A stretch of DNA of 64,000 nucleotides from Clostridia bacterium (lineage in GTDB: Bacteria; Bacillota; Clostridia; Oscillospirales; CAG-272): the NCBI GenBank assembly GCA_017942005.1, contig JAGAVJ010000053.1, forward strand, positions 1 to 64,000, given 5' to 3'. Below, piece after piece: positions 18,025 to 27,435 of the stretch; position 1 is the stretch's first letter, and each line of letters opens with the position of its first letter. The notes beneath the pieces are model-generated. The model did not search any database. It saw only the letters and a list, made by a program, of their open reading frames with translations, and was not told where the DNA came from. Made by a program: the position numbers and the translations under genes.

Positions 18025-19287
18025 TTATTCATGAATAAATTTATCCCATTTTTTGATACACGCAAAGCATGCGATGGCAGCAACAATTGCGATGATCACC
18101 CAGGAATGAATGACGGCTTCCCAACCGTACAGATCGGAAATTTTCCCCATACCGTAGGTGGAGAGGGCAGACCCGATGTAGGTACAGAAATTTAAAAGTC
18201 CTGAAATCATGGAGACATTACCATACTTGCCGAATGCAGCAGGAAGGCGGCAGATGAGAATCAGGTTGACGCCGTGCATACAGGCAACAATCAGTGCGGA
18301 AAACAGAATTGCGGGAACGGCGCTTCCATGCAGTGTCAGCGTTAGAAGGATGGCGCAGATTCCGGCGAAAAGTGCGATGATACCGGAACAGAGCAGTTCA
18401 TTTTGAAACCATTTTTTGTGGATGAACGAGGTGACCTCAAAGGAAATAATCGAGAATACCGGCAGAATGACGCCGGAAAGAATGGAAATGGAGGTTCCAA
18501 GATGGTAGGTATCTCCGATAAAGGACGGCATCCATGTGGTCACGCCATCGCGGATCATGCCTTGAATAATAATTGCCAACATAATCAGTAACAGATATCC
18601 GCCGAGAGAACGAATCACAGCGCGTGTGCCGCCGGCATTCTCTGTGTGATTCTGCGTATTGCCGCCGCCTTTTTTGACATTCAGTTCCGGCTGGGGTAAG
18701 CCGTTTGCCTCAAAGCGGTTCATAGCAATGTTCCATAAGAAAATTAAGAACAGGGAACAGCATCCGGCAAAATAGAAAATGGTACGCCAGCCTGAGGGGA
18801 GTGTGACAAACAGCGGTGCGATCAAATATACAGCAATGGTTCCGGAAGAGGAGCCGTAAGAAACAAGCACCGTTGCGCGGTTGTAGGTTTCCATATCAAA
18901 CGCGGTTGTCATAATTTTCACCATTGGCGGCCACATCATTGCCTGTGCAAAGCCGTTGCATGCCCATACCAGTGTCATCAGGGTAATGTTTGGGGCGGCA
19001 AAGGGCATGATAAAATTCATTACCGTTGTGATGACGAATCCGCCTGTCATGATATGACGCGGCTTGATGCGGTCTCCAAGATAACCGGAAATCAGCTGTC
19101 CGATACCGTATGTAATAGAAATGGCTGTGACCGGCAGTACGGCGACCGCTTTATCATACCCGCTTTCCGCAATAAACGCAGAGACCACTGCGGCGTAGTT
19201 GAGCCGTGTCAGATAGGATACAAAATAAGCGACGGCGCACAGCAGAATCAGCTGCCGGCATTGTTTTTTGTCTTTGAGTTTTTCCAT
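18025..19287 (-). CDS. MFS transporter, organophosphate:phosphate antiporter-like
   Basis: An integral membrane transporter of 420 residues with about 12 helices. The N-terminal segment YFVSYLTRLNYAAV and GIGQLISGYLGDRIKPR resemble the OPA branch (GlpT/UhpT), whose members exchange phosphorylated sugars for phosphate. A soluble loop (~200-230, Gly/Asn-rich) separates the halves. It diverges from the epimerase/rhamnosidase pair and may import the related sugar or its phosphate; this is inferred. The start is ATG 19287 or the in-frame ATG 19299 (MVINM); the ATGGTCATAAAC box of the leader family lies here. Confidence 0.85.
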   Translation of the reverse strand: MEKLKDKKQCRQLILLCAVAYFVSYLTRLNYAAVVSAFIAESGYDKAVAVLPVTAISITYGIGQLISGYLGDRIKPRHIMTGGFVITTVMNFIMPFAAPNITLMTLVWACNGFAQAMMWPPMVKIMTTAFDMETYNRATVLVSYGSSSGTIAVYLIAPLFVTLPSGWRTIFYFAGCCSLFLIFLWNIAMNRFEANGLPQPELNVKKGGGNTQNHTENAGGTRAVIRSLGGYLLLIMLAIIIQGMIRDGVTTWMPSFIGDTYHLGTSISILSGVILPVFSIISFEVTSFIHKKWFQNELLCSGIIALFAGICAILLTLTLHGSAVPAILFSALIVACMHGVNLILICRLPAAFGKYGNVSMISGLLNFCTYIGSALSTYGMGKISDLYGWEAVIHSWVIIAIVAAIACFACIKKWDKFIHE

Positions 19288-19490
19288 GTTTATGACCATC
19301 GGGCTGCCGCATTTACATGTGCCATCCTTTAAAATTCGTCTTTTCGCTTTTTTGAAGCGAAATTTCACAGTGTATTTTTGTCAAAATCCACTGTGAAAAC
19401 GCCGAATTCGGATCACTTCGTGATCTTGCTGTGATCACAAAGTGATCATGTTCTGCCGCAAATTTTTAATTTGCAACAGCCCCTTCCTTT
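19285..19490 (-). promoter_or_regulatory. Hairpin-rich leader of the MFS gene (contains leader box L3)
   Basis: The ~215-nt untranslated leader holds a series of inverted repeats on the minus strand: a GGGGCTGTTGCAAATT-type hairpin (19453-19485), two GATCAC/GTGATC palindromes (19400-19455), TTTCACAGTG/CACTGTGAAA (19366-19399) and TTTCGCTT/AGCGAAA (19334-19352). AAAGGA (19330-19325) follows. A short open frame MAHVNAAARWS starts at 19323 and ends in the ATGGTCATAA box. The layout suggests post-transcriptional control; no known riboswitch is recognised. Confidence 0.55.
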
Positions 19491-19520
19491 ATTTAAAAAA
19501 TCTTTAACGGAACTTTACTA

Positions 19521-19549
19521 ATTATATAACGAAATCCGACATTTGTCAA
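19521..19549 (-). promoter_or_regulatory. Sigma-A promoter of the MFS gene
   Basis: On the minus strand TTGACA (19549-19544), 17 nt, TATAAT (19526-19521). Consensus. Confidence 0.85.
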
Positions 19550-19578
19550 TAAAAATTGAAATATTTTCATTTTCTGTA

Positions 19579-19607
19579 TTGCATGTGTGCCGCGGGTGTG
19601 TTATAAT
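19579..19607 (+). promoter_or_regulatory. Sigma-A promoter of the epimerase/rhamnosidase pair
   Basis: TTGCAT (19579-19584), 17 nt, TATAAT (19602-19607). It diverges from the MFS promoter 30 bp away, so one regulator could act on both. Confidence 0.8.
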
Positions 19608-19645
19608 TAAACAGAATAAAAATCGGAAAGGACGTTCTCCTGATT

Positions 19646-20545
19646 ATGTTTGATATTACGATTGGAACTTTGATTCCTGTAAATGCGGCAGCTGCAATGA
19701 TTCCGCAGCTGAATCAAAAGGGCTTTGAGTGCTATGCATTGGACTTCAATGGCACACATCCCGCGCAAATGGATTTTTCTGCAATTGCTGAGGAACTTGC
19801 ATCTGTTTTGGACGGCAGAAGCATTACTGCTGTCGGGTATTACAGCAATCCAATTCTGATAGAGGAATGCCGTAATGATCTGCGTGCGCTGATTGGCAAT
19901 GCGCCGAAGCTTGGCTGTCATGTGATTGGTGCATTTGCCGGCGGAAATCCGGAAAAGAGTGTGCCGGATACGATCCCGCAGTTTCAGAAAACATGGGAAC
20001 CGCTTGCGTCTTTGGCAGAAGAGGTTGGTGTTAAAATCGGCTTTGAGGGCTGCGGCGGCGGTTGGTATCGCGGCAGTACCAATATTGCATTTTGTGCAGA
20101 GGCATGGGAATTGATGTTTGACGCGGTGCGCTCTCCAGCGCTCGGTCTGGAATGGGAACCCTGTCATATTATGGAAGGTCTCGGCGATCCTATTTCACAG
20201 CTGCGGCACTGGGCAAACAAAGTCGTGCATATTCACGGCAAGGACTGTACCATTTGCTGGGATGTGGTGCGGGAATACGGCATTCGCGGACCGAAACCGT
20301 ATGTATTTAACCGTACCCCGGGCTTTGGCGACAACAACTGGGCGGATATCTTTACTATTTTATTGCAGGCAGGATATGTTGGTGCGTGCGACATTGAGGG
20401 CTATCATGATCCTGTCCATTTCGATGATATGGAATGGACCGCACAGGTGACGTCCCTTGACTATTTGAAGCGATGCCGCGGCGGCATGGAATATTTCGCT
20501 GGGCCGACAGAATACAGAGGCTATCAGGGAAAACGCAAAGCCTGA
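19646..20545 (+). CDS. Sugar phosphate isomerase/epimerase (xylose isomerase-like TIM barrel)
   Basis: A 299-residue TIM-barrel protein of the AP-endonuclease 2 superfamily, which includes many sugar and inositol epimerases. Metal-binding positions fit the family: Glu in KIGFEGC (~residue 135), Glu/His in LEWEPCHIM (~171-177), His in VHIHGKD (~196), and the terminal CDIEGYHDP strand with Glu (~252). ATG 19646 follows AAAGGA at ~19626. The GH78 gene follows by 93 bp on the same strand. It probably handles the monosaccharide released by that enzyme. Confidence 0.83.
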   Translation: MFDITIGTLIPVNAAAAMIPQLNQKGFECYALDFNGTHPAQMDFSAIAEELASVLDGRSITAVGYYSNPILIEECRNDLRALIGNAPKLGCHVIGAFAGGNPEKSVPDTIPQFQKTWEPLASLAEEVGVKIGFEGCGGGWYRGSTNIAFCAEAWELMFDAVRSPALGLEWEPCHIMEGLGDPISQLRHWANKVVHIHGKDCTICWDVVREYGIRGPKPYVFNRTPGFGDNNWADIFTILLQAGYVGACDIEGYHDPVHFDDMEWTAQVTSLDYLKRCRGGMEYFAGPTEYRGYQGKRKA

Positions 20546-20638
20546 AACGGCGGTTCTGCATGGAGACGCATAGGGGTTTGCGGGAAATGAAAGAAAGGAT
20601 TTCTCTTTTTCTGTGTAAAAGAGGGGATATACGATAAA

Positions 20639-23218
20639 ATGATTGAAGTACGGGAATTATATCTTGACAGCGGAAGAATGTTTTCTGACGCGCGGTTTTG
20701 CATTACGGATTCCAAGAATCCGGTGTTTTCATGGTCGTGTGTGTCCGATACGGACAACGACAGCCAGACTGCATACTGTGTACAGGTCACAATGGGAAAA
20801 TACAGTCTTTGGAATTCCGGTTGGGTGGAAAGTACGGAGCAGTCGGCACAGTATGACGGAAAAATGCTGCCAGCAGGACGGTATCTTGACGTTTGTGTCC
20901 AGGTACGGAATACGCATGGGGAAGAATCGGATACATTTGGCGGACAGTTTGTCTGCGGTGCACTGACATCGGATGCATGGAAGGGCAAGTGGATTTCCTC
21001 AAGCGAGGACAACGGACAGCGCGCGATTTATTTCCGCCGTGATTTTAAAATCGACCGGGAACTGGAAGCGGCATGCCTGTTTGTGTCCGGTATCGGCTAC
21101 CACAAGGTGACAATCAATGGTGTGGATGTGGACGATGCAGTGATGGACCCTGCATTTTCCGATTATAATAAAACGTGTTACTATGCAGTATTGCCGAATG
21201 CCGGTGAACTGCTTGAAAACGGCGACAACTGCATCGGTATTGCAGTAGCAAACGGCTGGAGAAACAATCCGGATGAAACCATTCTGTTTATGAATGGCGG
21301 AACGGCGCCGGATATTTTCGGCAAACCTGCGCTCAACGCACAATTGATGCTGTTCTACACAGACGGTACCAAGCAATGTCTTTGTACAGATGAGCGCTGG
21401 AAATGGAAGTTTGGCGGCATTACGATGGCGCATATCTTCAACGGCGAAACCTATGACGCGAGTGAATCTGACCCACTGTGGGATCAGCCGCTGGAAGAAG
21501 GAGAGCGTGCGGCGGCAGCCGATACGTATTTTGATGTGATCACAGACTGCGGTCCGAGAGGGGGACTGCGTCCGATGGCGCTTGAGCCGATTCGCATGCG
21601 GGAAACCTATACGCCGCTTGCCATGACAGAACCGGAGCGCGGCACCTATATCGTAGATTTCGGACAGAATATGGCAGGTGTGGTGCGGATTTTGATGCCT
21701 GCACGCATGAAGCGCGGACAGACTGTGACGGTACGGTTTGCAGAGGAGTTGACAGAAGACGGTTTTCTGTTTACCGATACGCTGCGTTCTGCAAAGCAGA
21801 CGGACACCTATATTGCGTCCGGTGATGACCGTGATTTAACGGTATGGCAGCCGCGGTTTACCTATCATGGCTTCCGATATGCGGAAATTAAGGGCATCCC
21901 GTTGTTTGACCGGCATAACATTCTTGCCGTCGCACAGTACAACGATATCAAAAACGAATCCTTTTTCCGCTGCGGTTCTGCCATTGTCAACGCCATTCAG
22001 TCACTTGTTGTCAATACGGAAAAATCCAATCTGCATTCCATTTTAACAGACTGTCCGCAGCGTAATGAACGTATGGCGTGGATGAACGATGCAACGGTAC
22101 GCTTTGAAGAGACCCCGTACAACTTTGATATCGGACGTATTTTCCCGAAAATTATTCGGGATATCCGCGACACACAGAACGCAGAAGGCGCTTTCTGCTG
22201 CTGTTCTCCGCGCATTTCCTATGGCGGTATCCCGGCAGACCCGGTGTGCTCGTCCTATCTTGTCGCCGGATTGCAGGCATATCTGCATACAGGTAACCGC
22301 GCCATCCTTGCAGAAGCGTTTGATGGTTTTGCCGCATGGGAGCAGTGTCTATTAAGTCACAGCACGGATTATATCGTCGACTACAGCTATTGGGGGGACT
22401 GGGCAGGCCCGGAATACGCATGTACCGCGAAGGAAGATGCCCATTCGGCACATACTTCCGGTATTCTCATGTCAACGGGATATTCTTATTACAACTGTAC
22501 ACTGTTGTCCTATTTTGCAGAAATTCTGAACAGAGACAGCGATGTTGAAACCTATACGAAGCTTGCAGAAAAGATCAAAGAAGCATTTTTGAAAAAATGG
22601 TGGCATGCGGACACCGCTGTCGTAGATACAGGCTCTCAGGGTTCCCAGGCATTTGCACTGTGGCTTGGCATTCTTCCTGCGGACAAACAGCAGGCAGCGG
22701 CAGATGTACTGCACCTGGACCTTGTAAAGAATGCATACCAGATCACGACAGGCAATCTCTGCACGCGGTATATGATGGATATGCTTACAAAGTACGGCTA
22801 TATCGAGGATGCATGGACGCTGATCACAAAGGAAACCTATCCCTCCTATGGTTTTATGCTCCAGAACGAAGCGACCACAGTCTGGGAACGTCTGGAACTG
22901 AAAAAAGAAGCCGGCATGAATTCGCACAATCACCCGATGTACGGCGCGGTTGGCTACTGGTTTTATGCATATCTGTGCGGCGTAAAGCCGCTGGAAGGCG
23001 GATACAGCCGTGTGGAAATCAAACCGTATTATCCCGAAAAGCTCTTTTCCGCACAGTGTGCGCTGGATACTGTAAAGGGGCAGATTGCAGTCCGCTGGTC
23101 CAGGCGCTTTGGCAAAACCCAACTGACCGCAGTCATTCCGTTTGGTGTAACAGCGGAAATTTATGCAGGAGAAGAGCGTGTGGTGTGCGGCTCCGGTACG
23201 CATCGGTTTGAATTCTGA
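20639..23218 (+). CDS. Alpha-L-rhamnosidase (GH78)
   Basis: A glycoside hydrolase of 859 residues that would release alpha-L-rhamnose from plant glycans or glycosides. An N-terminal beta domain and the rhamnosidase N domain (WISSSEDNGQRAIYFRRDF, ~120-135) precede the concanavalin-like domain and the (alpha/alpha)6 barrel. The signature is DCPQRNERMAWMND (~465), close to the usual DCPQRDERxGWxGD but with Asn for Asp and MND for TGD. TTVWERLE (~745) matches the conserved Glu of the catalytic barrel. There is no signal peptide, so it acts in the cytoplasm on imported substrate. ATG 20639 follows GAGGGGA. Confidence 0.9.
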   Translation: MIEVRELYLDSGRMFSDARFCITDSKNPVFSWSCVSDTDNDSQTAYCVQVTMGKYSLWNSGWVESTEQSAQYDGKMLPAGRYLDVCVQVRNTHGEESDTFGGQFVCGALTSDAWKGKWISSSEDNGQRAIYFRRDFKIDRELEAACLFVSGIGYHKVTINGVDVDDAVMDPAFSDYNKTCYYAVLPNAGELLENGDNCIGIAVANGWRNNPDETILFMNGGTAPDIFGKPALNAQLMLFYTDGTKQCLCTDERWKWKFGGITMAHIFNGETYDASESDPLWDQPLEEGERAAAADTYFDVITDCGPRGGLRPMALEPIRMRETYTPLAMTEPERGTYIVDFGQNMAGVVRILMPARMKRGQTVTVRFAEELTEDGFLFTDTLRSAKQTDTYIASGDDRDLTVWQPRFTYHGFRYAEIKGIPLFDRHNILAVAQYNDIKNESFFRCGSAIVNAIQSLVVNTEKSNLHSILTDCPQRNERMAWMNDATVRFEETPYNFDIGRIFPKIIRDIRDTQNAEGAFCCCSPRISYGGIPADPVCSSYLVAGLQAYLHTGNRAILAEAFDGFAAWEQCLLSHSTDYIVDYSYWGDWAGPEYACTAKEDAHSAHTSGILMSTGYSYYNCTLLSYFAEILNRDSDVETYTKLAEKIKEAFLKKWWHADTAVVDTGSQGSQAFALWLGILPADKQQAAADVLHLDLVKNAYQITTGNLCTRYMMDMLTKYGYIEDAWTLITKETYPSYGFMLQNEATTVWERLELKKEAGMNSHNHPMYGAVGYWFYAYLCGVKPLEGGYSRVEIKPYYPEKLFSAQCALDTVKGQIAVRWSRRFGKTQLTAVIPFGVTAEIYAGEERVVCGSGTHRFEF

Positions 23219-23219
23219 T

Positions 23220-23246
23220 CTTCAGGTGACAGATGGCACCTGAAGA
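23220..23246 (+). terminator. Terminator-like hairpin after the rhamnosidase gene
   Basis: Stem TCTTCAGGTG / CACCTGAAGA closes right after the stop codon. A second AT-only inverted repeat (23247-23280) follows, overlapping no gene. Confidence 0.7.
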
Positions 23247-23287
23247 TGAAAAAATTTTAAATATTTTAAAATTTTTTCATTTATCTA

Positions 23288-23316
23288 TTGCTTTTTTTCA
23301 CAGAACGTGATATAAT
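23288..23316 (+). promoter_or_regulatory. Sigma-A promoter of secG
   Basis: TTGCTT (23288-23293), 17 nt, TATAAT (23311-23316). Confidence 0.75.
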
Positions 23317-23393
23317 AGATTATAATTTGTGACATAGCATGGGAATATGACTGTGTCGGATATATGAGGAATACGAATTCTGGAGGAATATTC

Positions 23394-23798
23394 ATGTTAT
23401 TAACTGTTTTAGGCGTTATTCTGCTCGTCTTTGCACTGTTTTTAATCGTCGCTGTCCTGATGCAGCATGGCAGAGCAAAGAACATTTCCGGTGCAATTGC
23501 CGGCGGTGCGGAAACCTTTTTTGGTAAGACGAAGGGTTCCACCATTGATAAAATGCTCTCGAAAATTACGACCATTGTTACGGTTATTTTTGTAATCATC
23601 GTTGTAGTCGTTTACGTCATGCAGGACACTGCTGTCGAAGACTATAAGAAATTTGACGATGCGATCAAGACGCCGGTTGCAGCAGATACAACGCCGGTAT
23701 CCGGTGCAGATACCGCTGCTGTCACAGACGGCGCAGACACAGATGCCGCAGCAGACACTGCTGCTGATACTACCGCAGCAGGTACTGAGGCAGAATAA
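23394..23798 (+). CDS. secG: Protein translocase subunit SecG
   Basis: SecG is the small accessory subunit of the SecYEG channel. The 134-residue protein has two membrane helices (~2-22 and ~56-77) around the conserved cytoplasmic loop VLMQHGRAKNISGAIAGGAETFFGKTKG. A C-terminal tail of ~40 residues rich in Ala, Asp and Thr is an addition beyond the usual ~75-residue core. ATG 23394 follows TGGAGG. As in Bacillus, rnr is the next gene, though a terminator-like hairpin lies between them. Confidence 0.92.
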   Translation: MLLTVLGVILLVFALFLIVAVLMQHGRAKNISGAIAGGAETFFGKTKGSTIDKMLSKITTIVTVIFVIIVVVVYVMQDTAVEDYKKFDDAIKTPVAADTTPVSGADTAAVTDGADTDAAADTAADTTAAGTEAE

Positions 23799-23837
23799 AA
23801 CAAGAATACAATTGAAATACGCTCCAACGCACCGGGG

Positions 23838-23876
23838 CAAAAAAGCCGCTTGTGACCGCCGTCCGGGCGGCTTTCC
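23838..23876 (+). terminator. Terminator between secG and rnr
   Basis: AAAGCCGC pairs with GCGGCTTT around a 17-nt loop. A weak T tract follows, so some readthrough into rnr is possible. Confidence 0.6.
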
Positions 23877-23902
23877 GTTTTGAAAAAAGGAGTAAACGAT
23901 TA

Positions 23903-26209
23903 TTGAATATCAACGAAACCATCAGAGAAGCTTTACTGGATTTTACAGCAGATAAGGGATATAACGCCTGTACTGCAGAAGAATTGGCGGCACAGATTTA
24001 TGCGCAGCTTGGCGAGCGCTGCGGTATGTGTGAGGAAGAATTTTATCCTGTATGTGAGGAAACCATCACTGCGATGTGTGACGCAAAGGAGCTTGGCAAG
24101 TCCGGACGCGGCAATATCGTTTGCGGCGCACAGCTGGGATATGTGATCGGCACTTTTCGCGCCAATGCAAAAGGGTTCGGATTTTTGACGCCGGATACAC
24201 GATATGCATATTTGTATGAAGAGGATTTGTTTATCGGCAGTGACAGCACAGGCGGCGCTATGAACGGCGATACCGTTATGGTACGGATTACGGAACGCCG
24301 TCAGAGTGACCGCCGCTCTTACCGTCACGGCAACGGCAGAAATGACCGGGATGCAAAAAATGCAGAAGCTTCTGTGATTCGTATTATACAACGTGCGATG
24401 ACCCATGTCATCGGTACATTGTATGCAGAGCCGCCGCATACGAGAAAAGGCGCTCCGCGGTATTATATAGAGCCGGACAATATGAAAATTACCAACACTG
24501 TCAATATCCCGGCAAAGGACCTTGCCGGCGCTGCGGTGGGAGACAAGGTCGAGGCTGAGATCATAAAATACCCCAAACCCGATTACCCGGATGCACTGGG
24601 GCGTATTTCGTATATATTTGGCGATACCCTCTCCCGTCATGCAAATTATGAGGTGATTTTGCGGGAAAACAGGATTCGCAGTGAATTTTCGCCTGAGGTA
24701 ATTGGGGAAGCGGAACGCGAGTCTGCAAAGCCGCTGTCACCCGACGGACGGCTTGATCTGCGCGATAAAATCATCTTTACGATAGACTCCGCAGAAGCAA
24801 AAGACCTTGATGATGCAATTTCGCTTGAAAAGACAGACGATGGCTGGCTGCTTGGGGTGCATATTGCCGATGTATCGGAATATGTAAAAGAAGGCAGCGC
24901 CCTTGATACAGAAGCGTTTTTGCGCGGGACAAGCGTATATTTTGCGGACAAGGTGGTCCCGATGCTGCCGAAGGCGTTGTCCAACGGAAGCTGTTCCTTA
25001 AACGGCGGGGAAGACCGTTATGCACTGTCTGCGCTGATTCATCTCGACCAAAAAGGCAATATCACGTCGTGTGAATGCAGAGAATCGCTCATTCATTCCA
25101 AAGTGCGCGGTGTGTATGCGGAATTAAATGATATTCTTGCCAAGGGAGAGGCGTCTGCATATTATGAAAAATACCGTATTCTTTTTCCGGAGGTTTATCC
25201 GGAAATGGTGCGGCTTTACGAAATTCTCGATCAAAAAAACCGTGCCAAGGGTGCGCTGGAATTGGAAACTGCTGAACCGAAGTTTGTTCTGGATGAGGAA
25301 GGGTATCCCATTGATATCATCAAACGGGAACGCGGCCTCTCGGAATGTATGATAGAACAGTTCATGCTGTGTGCCAATGAAGCCGTTGCGTCATGGCTCT
25401 ATCATATGCATATGCCATGCGTATACCGCGTGCATGAAGAACCGCCTGCCGATAAAATTCAGACATTTTCGGAATTTGCTTACAATCTGAATCTGGATAT
25501 CAAGCCGTTGAAGAGCAAGCAGCTGCGTCCCATTCACATGCAGACTATTATGAATGAAGCAAAGGAGCGCGGTTTGGATTCCATTTTATCCACGGTGATG
25601 CTGCGTTCTCTTTCCAAAGCAAAATACAGCCGCACACAAGGGATTCATTTCGGTCTTGCTACCGAATTTTACTGTCATTTTACCTCTCCCATCCGCAGAT
25701 ATCCGGATCTTTCTGTGCATCGGATTGTAAAAATGGTGCTGCGCGGACAAATGCATGAAGCCAATGCAAAGCGCATGGAAGCTTTCGCGGAAAAATCCGC
25801 AGTACAGTCGACCGAATGCGAAATTCGCGCAATGACCGCGGAGCGTGCCATCGAAGACCTTTACAAAGTACTGTATATGCAAAGTCATATCGGCGAGGAA
25901 TATGAAGGTGTGATTTCTTCTGTGACTTCCTTTGGTTTTTTTGTGGAGCTTGACAATACCTGTGAAGGTTTGGTGCCGATTCAATCATTGGACGGTTACT
26001 TTGTATTTCAAGAAAAAAGCTTGTCGCTGAGCTGCGGATTGCAGCAGTACAAGCTTGGACAGCATGTGCGGGTCTCCATTGAAAAAGCCGATGTGATCAC
26101 AAGAAAAATCGATATGGCACTTGTGGATGACAACGCCAAAGAAAGTAAAAAATCTTCAAAATCTCAGAATTTTTCATATGGTGAAGTTAGATCGTCCCGT
26201 CGTCGTTGA
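23903..26209 (+). CDS. rnr: Ribonuclease R
   Basis: RNase R is a 3'-5' exoribonuclease that degrades structured RNA. The 768-residue protein has an N-terminal winged-helix region, cold-shock-like domains (GTFRANAKGFGFLTPD), the RNB catalytic domain with DSAEAKDLDDAI (~residue 293), and a C-terminal S1 domain (EGVISSVTSFGFFVELDNTCEGLVP). TTG 23903 is chosen because AAAAAAGGAG lies 10 nt before it; upstream codons in frame would overlap the terminator stem. A basic Ser/Lys tail closes the protein, as in RNase R. The next gene overlaps its last 32 bases. Confidence 0.92.
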   Translation: MNINETIREALLDFTADKGYNACTAEELAAQIYAQLGERCGMCEEEFYPVCEETITAMCDAKELGKSGRGNIVCGAQLGYVIGTFRANAKGFGFLTPDTRYAYLYEEDLFIGSDSTGGAMNGDTVMVRITERRQSDRRSYRHGNGRNDRDAKNAEASVIRIIQRAMTHVIGTLYAEPPHTRKGAPRYYIEPDNMKITNTVNIPAKDLAGAAVGDKVEAEIIKYPKPDYPDALGRISYIFGDTLSRHANYEVILRENRIRSEFSPEVIGEAERESAKPLSPDGRLDLRDKIIFTIDSAEAKDLDDAISLEKTDDGWLLGVHIADVSEYVKEGSALDTEAFLRGTSVYFADKVVPMLPKALSNGSCSLNGGEDRYALSALIHLDQKGNITSCECRESLIHSKVRGVYAELNDILAKGEASAYYEKYRILFPEVYPEMVRLYEILDQKNRAKGALELETAEPKFVLDEEGYPIDIIKRERGLSECMIEQFMLCANEAVASWLYHMHMPCVYRVHEEPPADKIQTFSEFAYNLNLDIKPLKSKQLRPIHMQTIMNEAKERGLDSILSTVMLRSLSKAKYSRTQGIHFGLATEFYCHFTSPIRRYPDLSVHRIVKMVLRGQMHEANAKRMEAFAEKSAVQSTECEIRAMTAERAIEDLYKVLYMQSHIGEEYEGVISSVTSFGFFVELDNTCEGLVPIQSLDGYFVFQEKSLSLSCGLQQYKLGQHVRVSIEKADVITRKIDMALVDDNAKESKKSSKSQNFSYGEVRSSRRR

Positions 26210-26774
26210 GGGAAAATACGATAAACTGCGGCTCTCCTCTGTAATTGATGCGCCGATTATCACAACAAACGGATTCCGCATTTTCAACGATAAAGAAAAA
26301 CAGGCGCTGATCCGGCGTTTGGCAGCAGATAAGGGTATTTTTGTGTTGACTGATGCAGACGGTGCCGGACTTATCATCCGCAACCTTCTGCGCGGCAGTG
26401 TTCCAAAGGAAAAAATCACAAATATTTATATCCCTGCGGTACGCGGCAAGGAAAAGCGCAAGGCAGCCCCATCCAAGGAAGGATTTCTCGGTGTGGAGGG
26501 GATTGATGAGGAGACATTAACGAAGCTGTTTGCTCCGTTTGCTGTCGATTCGACGCAGGAAACGGCGTCTGCACAAAACAAGGAAAGAATAAAAAAATCC
26601 GATTTTTATGAAGCGGGGCTGTCCGGCGGAGAAGGCAGCGCCGCACGCCGTTTGGCGCTTGCACAGTATTGGAAGCTTCCGCCGTATATGTCGGCAAATG
26701 CGCTTTTAGAAGCGGCGAATCTTTTGTATACCAAAGAAGAATTTGAAGCCGCACTTGCCGCGCTGCATCTATGA
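26178..26774 (+). CDS. rnmV: Ribonuclease M5
   Basis: RNase M5 matures 5S rRNA precursor. The 198-residue protein has a TOPRIM domain: VVVEGKYDKLRL (catalytic Glu ~residue 9) and LTDADGAGLIIRN (Asp-x-Asp ~62-64). The second half (EGIDEETLTKLF; SGGEGSAARRLAL) matches the DUF4093 domain found in the M5 family. ATG 26178 lies inside rnr, so the two are probably translationally coupled. Its 5S substrate is not next to the 23S gene at the window start. Confidence 0.87.
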   Translation: MVKLDRPVVVEGKYDKLRLSSVIDAPIITTNGFRIFNDKEKQALIRRLAADKGIFVLTDADGAGLIIRNLLRGSVPKEKITNIYIPAVRGKEKRKAAPSKEGFLGVEGIDEETLTKLFAPFAVDSTQETASAQNKERIKKSDFYEAGLSGGEGSAARRLALAQYWKLPPYMSANALLEAANLLYTKEEFEAALAALHL

Positions 26775-26867
26775 GGAGCTGCCGCTGGGACGTCCCAATG
26801 ACAGGGCGATGCCGCACCCACGATTGAATAACAAATGAGGAGACCATTCTAAATCTGGAAATAGGAC

Positions 26868-27284
26868 ATGAAGCTGTATCATTTTGCAATTTCTTTATAC
26901 CGAAAATACCGGGAGATGTTTTGGTATCTTGTGGTTGGTGTTTTGACGACCGCAGTCGACCTTGCCGTATATTATCTTTTAGGCGCATACACGTCGCTTC
27001 ACTATTCGGTCATCTATTGGATTGGCTGGGCAGCATCGGTATTGTTTGCATTTTTTCCAAACCGTGCTCTCGTCTTTCAAAACCATGAGAAAAAGGGAAT
27101 GCTGCATCAGTTTTGGGAGTTTGTCTCATCCCGTGTGGCGACGCTCATCATCGGTGAGGTACTGCTCTCTCTGTTGGTTTCCATCTGCCATTTTCCAGAT
27201 ACCCTCATGAAACCGGTGGTACAGGTATTGATTGTAATTTTAAATTATTTTTTATCAAAGCTGTTTGTGTTCCGAAAAAAATGA
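26868..27284 (+). CDS. GtrA family membrane protein
   Basis: A small membrane protein of 138 residues with four predicted helices. The helix-1 pattern YLVVGVLTTAVDLAVYYLL and the SVLFAFFPNRALVF loop are typical of GtrA proteins, which help move lipid-linked sugars across the membrane during surface polysaccharide or teichoic acid glycosylation. No glycosyltransferase gene is adjacent, so the partner is unknown. ATG 26868 has only a weak SD (GGAAATAGGAC). Confidence 0.87.
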   Translation: MKLYHFAISLYRKYREMFWYLVVGVLTTAVDLAVYYLLGAYTSLHYSVIYWIGWAASVLFAFFPNRALVFQNHEKKGMLHQFWEFVSSRVATLIIGEVLLSLLVSICHFPDTLMKPVVQVLIVILNYFLSKLFVFRKK

Positions 27285-27341
27285 TTTGCAGAAACACCGT
27301 AGATATGCTGCTTTTGTGGACCGGAACATGAAATTGGCGCA

Positions 27342-27381
27342 AAAAGAGCCGTCCATAAACCAAAATGGACAGCTCTCTTTG
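27342..27381. terminator. Bidirectional terminator between gtrA and the repeat protein
   Basis: AAAGAGC.GTCCAT pairs with ATGGAC.GCTCTCTTT (27343-27380). It separates two convergent genes. The rest of the 27285-27435 gap shows nothing else. Confidence 0.75.
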
Positions 27382-27435
27382 GTATCCCTCAATCAGTGTC
27401 AAACAAATTTGTTTTTTCTGATAGAGGAAATAAGA

